From NCBI RefSeq assembly GCF_024362805.1, contig NZ_CP093299.1, positions 3,752,001-3,816,000 of the forward strand: a stretch of 64,000 nucleotides of DNA. The letters are read 5' to 3'. Source of the stretch: Salipaludibacillus sp. LMS25 (lineage in GTDB: Bacteria; Bacillota; Bacilli; Bacillales; Salisediminibacteriaceae). The position numbers were made by a program, and so were the translations under genes. The stretch's first letter is position 1. Each line of letters opens with the position of its first letter. The notes beneath the pieces were generated by a model. It was not told where the DNA came from. It saw only the letters and a program-made list of their open reading frames with translations, and made no database searches. Shown here in pieces: positions 58,414 to 64,000 of this stretch.

Positions 58414-59778
58414 ATGAAGAAAGTAAATGAAGTGCCACAAAGAGAATTATTTCAGGAACTGATTCACCTGTCATCAGAGTTTTGTATTATCCTAGATGGA
58501 GAGTTACAAGTAATAGATGTCATTACGAAAGAGCCCCGATTATCAAGACTACTTTATCACCCTTTTCACCATTTGACCCCTTGTAAAGAAGTTAAATCCT
58601 TTATTCATGCTATCGCTAACGGGACTGTTATTGGACTAAAACGCTTTTCTATCACCGTAGATGGGGAAGATATTCTTTTTGACTGCAAAGGTAAAAAAGT
58701 GGATGATAATATTTATGTATTGGGAAATAGAGTGAAAGAGTCAGATACTCTAAGATTTTTTGACCTAAACAAATTCCCTATTCCTGCGATGATGCTAAAT
58801 AAGCAAGGCAGGATACTTAAAAGCAACACGCATTTAAAAAATTTACATAAACAAATGGTAATCAATGAGAATACATCAGCCTATATTAGCACAGGAGAAA
58901 ATACGCACCCTATTTATAGTAAATATTGTGTCGTCTTCAGCCAACTAAGTTTAACTAATCGAGATGCTTATGCAGAGTATCGTACAAATGATGTGAGACT
59001 TGTTATAAAAGGGCTAACAGATGGTGACCATATTTTAATTATGGTTAAAGATGAAAGCTTTCAGGAACGATATGAAGAACTTCTTTCTTATCAACAGCAG
59101 ATGCAGGCTGTTTCGCAAATTGCTGCAGGTGTAGCTCATGAATTAAGAAATCCATTATCCGTCATTAAAGGGTTTATTCAGTTATCAAAATTGTCCAATA
59201 ATCTTGATAAATACTACGATACGATTTATTCAGAGATGGACAGAATGAATAAGATTATTGAAGACTTTCTCTCGATATCTAGAAAGAAAATGGACAAGCG
59301 ATATCTTCAACCAGGAGAATTAGTGGAATCGATGCTAATGATTTTTCATTCAGAATGTACACTTCATGATGTTGAATTTGTTCACGATATTCAGGAGACA
59401 GAAGCGTATTTGTATGTAAATGATCAGATGATTAAGCAAGTACTCATTAATATTATGAGAAACGCAATTGAGGCATACGAAGGTCAGGAAACGAATAGAA
59501 TGTTTTATGTTTCTGCATTGATTAAACATGACTATTATGTGATTAGCTTGAAAGATTGTGGGCCAGGCATTCCGCCTCATCTTCTTGAAAAAATAGATGA
59601 GCCATTTTTTACCACAAAAAATTCGGGAACGGGTATTGGTATCCCTTTAGGAAGACAAATTATAGAAGAGCATAATGGTCTATTCGAAATTGCTAGTGTG
59701 TGTGGAGAGGGCACAGTCGTAACGATTAAGCTACCTATTTATACAGAAACCGCCCGTAAACCTCCCGGCTTAAACTAG
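58414..59778 (+). CDS. Orphan sporulation-type sensor histidine kinase
   Basis: A 454-residue histidine kinase without membrane segments. An N-terminal sensory region with PAS-like segments (about 15-215) precedes the phosphoacceptor H242 in GVAHELRNPLSVIKGFIQLS, the H-box type seen in KinA-KinE of the sporulation phosphorelay. The catalytic domain has NIMRNAIEAY (N-box), DCGPGIPP (G1) and GTGIGIPLGRQIIEEHNG (G2). No response regulator is adjacent. The last 11-12 codons and the TAG stop fall inside family B copy 5. ATG 58414 follows AAGGAG; ATG 58390 is an alternative. Confidence 0.9.
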   Translation: MKKVNEVPQRELFQELIHLSSEFCIILDGELQVIDVITKEPRLSRLLYHPFHHLTPCKEVKSFIHAIANGTVIGLKRFSITVDGEDILFDCKGKKVDDNIYVLGNRVKESDTLRFFDLNKFPIPAMMLNKQGRILKSNTHLKNLHKQMVINENTSAYISTGENTHPIYSKYCVVFSQLSLTNRDAYAEYRTNDVRLVIKGLTDGDHILIMVKDESFQERYEELLSYQQQMQAVSQIAAGVAHELRNPLSVIKGFIQLSKLSNNLDKYYDTIYSEMDRMNKIIEDFLSISRKKMDKRYLQPGELVESMLMIFHSECTLHDVEFVHDIQETEAYLYVNDQMIKQVLINIMRNAIEAYEGQETNRMFYVSALIKHDYYVISLKDCGPGIPPHLLEKIDEPFFTTKNSGTGIGIPLGRQIIEEHNGLFEIASVCGEGTVVTIKLPIYTETARKPPGLN

Positions 59779-59892
59779 AGAGGAGAGCTAACTCTATTTA
59801 GGCGTGAGGTAACGCCGCTAATGTTTTGATCCACTCACCTACAAATCAGTGGGAGAAAAACGAAAACGCCACTGATTGAAGGTTCGTTTTGT
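59743..59892 (+). repeat. Family B interspersed repeat, copy 5, overlapping the kinase gene end
   Basis: A 150-nt copy beginning ACAGAAACCGCCCG at 59743, inside the kinase reading frame, and ending ACTGATTGAAGG...TTTTGT. Its first 36 nt encode the kinase tail TARKPPGLN region and its stop TAG (59776-59778). Orientation is the same as the kinase. Confidence 0.9.
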
Positions 59893-60498
59893 AGCGAGGT
59901 TTCTGTCGTGGAGAATTTAATATATGATCAGCTAAAAAATAATTATTAAAGACTCTGAACATCAAAATTAAAAATTGGAAAGAAGATATCATTTACAATA
60001 CTGAGTTAGATATGAGCATCATAGTAGTACCAATTCCAAACATAAGTAGACGATGTTTAAGGCAGGTTGCATCAGGCTATAAAGAGTCTTATATTGCCTT
60101 TTATAACGAAACATTTTTAATGTACATCATTACGGGTGTTATCGATAATTATCGTTATTGTTGCAAAAGAAGAAAAGGCTATTCATGAAGTTAGAGCTCA
60201 TGCCCTATATAAGCAGTTTGGAATATCGGTGGGCACCTAGATCCTCGCTTGAAAGTAAACTTTTCTACGAAATGAGTGTAAACTGTGTAAGTAAGGAACA
60301 GAAGGCTTTCCTTACTTACACAGTTTATTTTCCATTCATTACTCACAATCACCTCTCATACAAATTTACATAAAAACAAGAACGGGTTGTTTTTTTAGTT
60401 TACGGCTTTCTTTCATTTAAATCATAGTGTTTAACCTTTTTCGCTATTTTTGTATGTTTTGTCGTTGATAGCTTTACTGAATGTTAATCCATTCTTGC
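59893..60498. other. Intergenic stretch with hairpin and possible gene remnant
   Basis: About 600 nt without a supported gene. A 34-codon open frame (60136-60240), reading LSIIIVIVAKEEKAIHEVRA and on, looks like the end of a membrane protein but has no good ribosome site. It is followed by a strong hairpin at 60280-60326. A 71-codon ORF at 60158-60373 runs through both arms of that hairpin and is unlikely to be real. Confidence 0.4.
60280..60326. terminator. Strong hairpin, probable terminator of a lost or small gene
   Basis: A perfect 19-bp stem: AAACTGTGTAAGTAAGGAA (60280-60298) with TTCCTTACTTACACAGTTT (60308-60326), 9-nt loop. Only a weak T tail follows. No intact gene lies on either side, so it may be a remnant. 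Confidence 0.6.
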
Positions 60499-60657
60499 TT
60501 TATCCCTCTCTTAAGGGGCAGTAAAACCCCCACCTCAAAACTTAAGAAGGCCGAAAAGTTTATGTGAGGGATAAACTGCTCCTAAAGGTCCCATAAGTTA
60601 AACGAACAATCAGTGGGGGATGAAGGAAAACTCCCACTGATTGAAGCTTAGCTTCAT
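60499..60657 (+). repeat. Family A interspersed repeat, copy 3
   Basis: A 159-nt copy with hairpin 1 imperfect (GGGGCAG ... CTGCTCC outer arms) and hairpin 2 intact (AATCAGTGGG / CCCACTGATT). TTTAT on the left and TTCAT on the right. Confidence 0.92.
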
Positions 60658-60762
60658 AGAGTGTAACTAAAAAGAAAAAAAGGATAATAAGCAAAAAGGA
60701 AAGTCACTCTCAAAAATAAAAGCACCGCGGAATTGATGGCGTAATTTTAGTATGAAGTTATC

Positions 60763-60809
60763 GCAGATAATCGTCCGTAAAATTTCTACTAATTGAAAGG
60801 GTATTTTAT
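60763..60809 (+). repeat. Family B repeat, internally deleted copy 6
   Basis: A 47-nt relic holding only the left end (GCAGATAATCGTCCG) joined to the right end (ACTAATTGAAAGG ... TTTTAT). The internal part is gone. It lies 105 nt after family A copy 3. Confidence 0.7.
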
Positions 60810-60874
60810 AGATCGATGTGAGAGATGGGCATAAGCTTAACAAACGTTACTTTTAAATGACGTGTGCTTAGTCA

Positions 60875-60903
60875 TTGCATGTTAGAAATAAGTGGTTTAT
60901 AAT
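60875..60903 (+). promoter_or_regulatory. Sigma-A promoter of the metal ABC operon
   Basis: TTGCAT (60875-60880), 17 bp, then a perfect TATAAT (60898-60903). Transcription would start near 60910, just where the MntR-like box lies, and leave a leader of about 200 nt before the first gene. Confidence 0.65.
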
Positions 60904-60918
60904 AGATTTATCATAAAA

Positions 60919-60936
60919 AGTTTCCTTAGGGAAAGT
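60919..60936 (+). promoter_or_regulatory. MntR-like operator
   Basis: AGTTTCCTTAGGGAAAGT closely resembles the reverse complement of the known B. subtilis MntR sites at mntH and mntA (AGTTTCCTTAAGGCAAA-type), and is a near palindrome inside A and T runs. Its position just downstream of a -10 fits repression by manganese-bound MntR. This agrees with the MntB-like ATPase downstream. The rest of the leader to 61125 shows no recognised riboswitch. Confidence 0.6.
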
Positions 60937-61125
60937 TTTTAACTCAAGCACAACTTTTTGAAGGTTAGCGTACATAGGGAATGGTGCGTATAGTAGCAAC
61001 ACGATTTAGTCACTTCAATCATATAGAAGTATAAAATTTGCTACATTAACCATAACATGATTCAACTTAAGTTTAATTTTGACATGTTTTTAGCCTGATT
61101 ATTGTAAAAGAAGGAGGAGGTTATT

Positions 61126-61884
61126 ATGGCTTCCACACAAGTGATTAGTGTCAATAAGTTATCTGTTCATTATCATGGTCATACAGCTATTGAAGATATT
61201 TCATTTAAAGTAGGCTCGGGTAAGATAATAGGTGTAATAGGACCTAATGGAGCTGGCAAATCGACATTGATGAAAGCGATGCTTGGTTTAGAAAAAAGTA
61301 AAGGGACAGTATCCTTTTTCGGTAAAAAAATCGCGTCTATGCGAAGAAAAATTGCTTATGTGCCACAACGTACAATGATTGATTGGGATTTTCCTGTACG
61401 TGTAGAAGATGTGGTGCTTATGGGAAGGTATATGCATGTCCCGTGGTATGAATTAATTAGCCGAAAAGATAAAACGAAAGCGAGAGAAGCGCTTATAAAG
61501 TTAGATATGGAAAAATTGTCTAAAAGACAAATTGGTGAGTTGTCTGGTGGACAACAGCAACGAGTCTTCCTAGCTCGCGCATTAGCTCAAGATGCTGATC
61601 TCTTTTTTCTTGATGAGCCATTTGTCGGAATTGATATGAAGTCAGAAGAAATAATCATCAACCTATTGCATCAATTACGTGATGCAGGTAAAACAATCTT
61701 TGTTATACATCATGATTTAAGTAAGGTGGAGAAGTATTTTGACCACCTCATCTTGTTAAATAAGCGACTCGTTCAGTCGGGAGAGGTCGCGAATGTTTAC
61801 ACGCCCGACTTGTTGCAAGAAGCCTATGAAGGCAATGCAGCTATCTTAAATAATGGAAATAATATGATGGTGGTGGGACCTTAA
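61126..61884 (+). CDS. mntB: Manganese-type ABC transporter ATP-binding protein
   Basis: A 252-residue ATPase of the metal (cluster 9) ABC family. It has Walker A GPNGAGKST (39-47), signature LSGGQQQR (about 138-145), Walker B LFFLDEP and the switch H in IHHD. The segment VPQR..DWDFP..V.DVVLMGRY is very like MntB of B. subtilis. Zinc or iron homologues are also similar, so manganese is favoured mainly by the MntR-like box. AAGGAGGAGG precedes ATG 61126. It overlaps the permease by 1 nt (TAATG). Confidence 0.88.
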   Translation: MASTQVISVNKLSVHYHGHTAIEDISFKVGSGKIIGVIGPNGAGKSTLMKAMLGLEKSKGTVSFFGKKIASMRRKIAYVPQRTMIDWDFPVRVEDVVLMGRYMHVPWYELISRKDKTKAREALIKLDMEKLSKRQIGELSGGQQQRVFLARALAQDADLFFLDEPFVGIDMKSEEIIINLLHQLRDAGKTIFVIHHDLSKVEKYFDHLILLNKRLVQSGEVANVYTPDLLQEAYEGNAAILNNGNNMMVVGP

Positions 61885-62759
61885 TGGAAAACATAGAATC
61901 TTTTCTCTATCAATTAGCTAACTATCCTTATTTACAAACCGCCTTGTATACGTCTATATTAGTGGGAATCATTTGTGGCGTTATCGGCTGTTTTATCATT
62001 ATGCGAGGAATGGCTTTAATGGGAGACGCTATTTCACACGCTGTTCTTCCCGGTGTAGTTCTCGCATATATGCTCGGCATTAATTTTTTCATTGGTGCTG
62101 TCATTGCGGGGGTTTTAACGGCTCTCGCTATCGGTTTTATTTCACAAAATAGTCGAATTAAAGAGGACTCTGCTATCGGCATTATGTTTACAGCTATGTT
62201 TGCTATTGGTGTTATTATGATTAGTTCGCTTAAGGGCTCTGAAGTAGATCTTCAACATATTTTATTTGGTAACGTATTAGCCGTTTCTCGTACAAATCTT
62301 TATTTTACATTAGGTATAGGCATTTTTGTCATTATGGCCGTTTTAATATTTTACAGACCTCTTTTGCTCAGTACGTTCGATGAAACAATGGCGAAGGCTT
62401 CAGGACTTCCTGTAAAGTGGATACATTATTTACTTATGCTTTTGTTGTCATTTGTAACAGTGGCATCGTTACAAACAGTGGGGATAATTCTAGTTGTCGC
62501 TATGTTAATTACACCAGGAGCCACTGCCTACTTGTTAACAGAACGATTTTCTATCATGTTGATCTTAGCAGCACTAATTGGTGTCATTTCTGGGATAGTA
62601 GGTTTGTACTTATCTGTTATTTACAATGTCTCATCCGGAGGATCAATTGTTGTGACAGCCTCAGGTATCTTTGCGGCAGCCTTTCTATTCTCCCCGAAAC
62701 AAGGTCTTGTGTTTAAGCTTTTACGTAAACCTAAAAAAGAAGAGCAGCGAGCGGCATAA
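61884..62759 (+). CDS. Metal ABC transporter permease
   Basis: A 291-residue membrane protein of the ABC-3 family (MntC/MntD, ZnuB) with about eight helices. It carries GDAISHAVLPGVVLAYMLG near the N-terminus, typical of this permease class. It is cotranscribed with the ATPase. No solute-binding lipoprotein and no second permease follow before ppk, so the partner protein must lie elsewhere or an existing one is shared. A terminator follows. Confidence 0.9.
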   Translation: MENIESFLYQLANYPYLQTALYTSILVGIICGVIGCFIIMRGMALMGDAISHAVLPGVVLAYMLGINFFIGAVIAGVLTALAIGFISQNSRIKEDSAIGIMFTAMFAIGVIMISSLKGSEVDLQHILFGNVLAVSRTNLYFTLGIGIFVIMAVLIFYRPLLLSTFDETMAKASGLPVKWIHYLLMLLLSFVTVASLQTVGIILVVAMLITPGATAYLLTERFSIMLILAALIGVISGIVGLYLSVIYNVSSGGSIVVTASGIFAAAFLFSPKQGLVFKLLRKPKKEEQRAA

Positions 62760-62787
62760 CGTGACGACAGGTTATGTCAATACAGCG

Positions 62788-62813
62788 AAAAGCTAGGAGA
62801 TCTCCTAGCTTTT
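62788..62813 (+). terminator. Terminator of the metal ABC operon
   Basis: A self-complementary AAAAGCTAGGAGA-TCTCCTAGCTTTT hairpin, 28 nt past the permease stop, with T-rich end. Confidence 0.85.
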
Positions 62814-63032
62814 ATTGCTTTTTAAGGCTAAATCACCATAGAAAAATGACTTATTTAAAGTGGGGTAATGAAATACTAAAATGAGACGGTTATTAATTGT
62901 TGGGCATGAGTTCCACCCTATATTGGCCCCATGCCCTTTAGCTTTGTCAGGAAAGTGGGCAACCTTAAGTGAAAGCTACTAGTGTATATATTGTTTAAAA
63001 ATGTAAATGGAAAGGAGGACTTATACACGAAT
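62814..63032. other. Intergenic stretch between permease and family A copy 4
   Basis: About 220 nt of AT-rich sequence. A GGGCATG / CATGCCC inverted repeat (62902-62908, 62930-62936) is present. No gene is seen. Confidence 0.4.
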
Positions 63033-63112
63033 TGCCCCTAAAGGTCCCATAAGTTAAACGAACAATCAGTGGGGATGAAGGAAAACTCCCACTGATTGAA
63101 GCTTAGCTTTAT
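63033..63112 (+). repeat. Family A interspersed repeat, 3' half copy 4
   Basis: An 80-nt copy holding only the right half (from the CTGCCCC-side TGCCCCTAAAGG onward) with hairpin 2 and the GAAGCTTAGCTTTAT end. It lies 31 nt beyond the ppk stop in the gap between two convergent genes. The missing left half marks a truncated insertion or deletion. Confidence 0.9.
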
Positions 63113-63143
63113 CGAAGGTAAGGAGATTTTCACTCGCCCCCAC

Positions 63144-64000
63144 CTAGTCGTCTTCAAAAAACATGGCGGCTTTTTCATAAAAGAGTCGCTGACTTTGAAT
63201 AATAGGCTCGTTTTCATGACGTGTTACATAGTGATAAGTACCATCAGCATGTTGTAAACGTGCTTTCACATTATCTTTTAAGGCAAGTGTTAAGACATTT
63301 TTTATTCGATCTTTTATATTTTTAGAATAAACAGGAAATAGAATCTCGATTCGTTTATCCATATTTCGAGTCATCCAATCTGCTGAGGATAAGAAAAGAG
63401 CCTCTTCACCATTATGGTGGAAGTAAAAGATCCGGCTATGTTCAAGGAATCGGTCAATAATACTTCGAACAGTGATAGTTTCACTCACATTTGGAATGCC
63501 TGGTTTTAGGCAGCAAATGCCTCTAACAATTAGGTCGATCTTTACACCTGCTCGACTTGCCTCGTATAATTTAACTATTATCGGCTTATCTGTGAGAGAG
63601 TTCATCTTAGCGATAATTCGACCGTTACCATACTGTGAATGGAAAGTCATTTCTTGTTCAATTAACATTAGGAACTTTTCTCGCATGTCTACCGGAGAAA
63701 TGACAATATCATGCCACTTCGGCCTAAGCGTATAGCCGCTAAGGTGGTTGAAAAAATTTGTTGCATCTTCTCCAATACTTGGTCTGGACGTCAATATGCC
63801 CATATCGGTGTATAACTTTGCTGTGCTGTCATTATAATTACCAGTCCCGAGGTGAACGAATCGTTGAATGGAATCATTATTATTCCGAATAATCAAGGTG
63901 ATTTTACTGTGAGTTTTAAGTCCGGTAATACCATAAATAACATGGACTCCCGACTTTTCTAGACGCTTGGCCCATTGAATATTTTTTTCCTCATCAAACC
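63144..64000 (-). CDS. ppk: Polyphosphate kinase, 3' part
   Basis: The C-terminal 285 residues of Ppk1, which reversibly makes polyphosphate from ATP. The frame is open to the window edge on the minus strand. The first phospholipase-D-like active-site segment VIYGITGLKTHSK is visible near the edge, with the phosphohistidine candidate in THSK. The second PLD-like domain (SADWMTRNMDKRIEILFPV) follows. A TTG inside the frame at 63896 is not the start. The 5' part lies beyond 64000. Confidence 0.95.
   Translation of the reverse strand, partial: FDEEKNIQWAKRLEKSGVHVIYGITGLKTHSKITLIIRNNNDSIQRFVHLGTGNYNDSTAKLYTDMGILTSRPSIGEDATNFFNHLSGYTLRPKWHDIVISPVDMREKFLMLIEQEMTFHSQYGNGRIIAKMNSLTDKPIIVKLYEASRAGVKIDLIVRGICCLKPGIPNVSETITVRSIIDRFLEHSRIFYFHHNGEEALFLSSADWMTRNMDKRIEILFPVYSKNIKDRIKNVLTLALKDNVKARLQHADGTYHYVTRHENEPIIQSQRLFYEKAAMFFEDD

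Noticed and set aside
60158..60373. A 71-codon ORF
   Set aside because: It reads through both arms of the perfect 19-bp hairpin and has no good ribosome site.
61079..61108. A second promoter directly before mntB (TTGACA with TGTAAA)
   Set aside because: The start site would fall inside the ribosome binding site.
60904..61125. A yybP-ykoY (manganese) riboswitch in the metal ABC leader
   Set aside because: I could not find the conserved paired elements of that class.

Overview
This window is one contiguous stretch of core chromosome from a low-GC, endospore-forming member of the Bacillaceae. The gene order follows the Bacillus subtilis yqe-yqf region almost gene for gene, from aroE to nfo and yqfT. 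Spore-specific genes (gpr, spoIIP, yqfC, yqfD) confirm a spore former. Repeats and intergenic sequence set it apart from B. subtilis itself; an alkaliphilic or halotolerant relative is a guess only. No rRNA, tRNA, CRISPR array, prophage or transposase gene is visible.

Layout. 1-3.2 kb: end of aroE, then yhbY-nadD-yqeK-rsfS-yqeM (NAD synthesis, ribosome maturation). 3.2-8.4 kb: competence locus, comER divergent from comEA-comEB-comEC, then tiny yqzM. 8.6-10.3 kb: a possible 21-codon ORF with its own terminator, holA, and convergent rpsT. 10.4-13.2 kb: sporulation genes gpr, spoIIP, yqxA. 13.3-24.5 kb: lepA, hemW and the CIRCE-controlled heat-shock operon hrcA-grpE-dnaK-dnaJ-prmA-rsmE-mtaB. 24.6-27 kb: yqeW (minus strand), rpsU, yqeY and a small unknown gene. 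27.2-30.3 kb: nfeD-floA-yqfB behind a sigma-W-like promoter. 30.5-39 kb: yqfC, yqfD, phoH, pgpH, ybeY, dgkA, cdd, era, yqzL, recO. 39-43.9 kb: T-box-controlled glyQS, then ccpN and ppsR. 44.7-48.4 kb: yqxD, dnaG, sigA. 48.8-54.6 kb: a membrane protein, GDPD, cccA, trmK, yqfO, ispH, a CarD-like regulator. 54.7-58.3 kb: yqfQ, cshB, nfo, yqfT. 58.4-64 kb: an orphan sporulation-type histidine kinase, a repeat-rich gap, a manganese-type ABC transporter behind a MntR-like box, and the 3' part of ppk.

The most unusual content is ten copies of two interspersed non-coding repeat families. Family A is about 157 nt with two hairpins (5509, 48421, 60499, and a half copy at 63033). Family B is about 125-153 nt (36258, 37790, 44425, 53862 reversed, 59743, and a deleted copy at 60763). 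Both end in the same module: an AATCAGTGGG/CCCACTGATT hairpin, then GAAG and a T-rich TTTAT end. Family B can form mutually exclusive hairpins, and every copy points the way its upstream gene is transcribed. One copy runs into the histidine-kinase gene and supplies its last codons and stop. No mobilising enzyme lies in the window, so these look like non-autonomous elements moved in trans, or dispersed structured-RNA modules.
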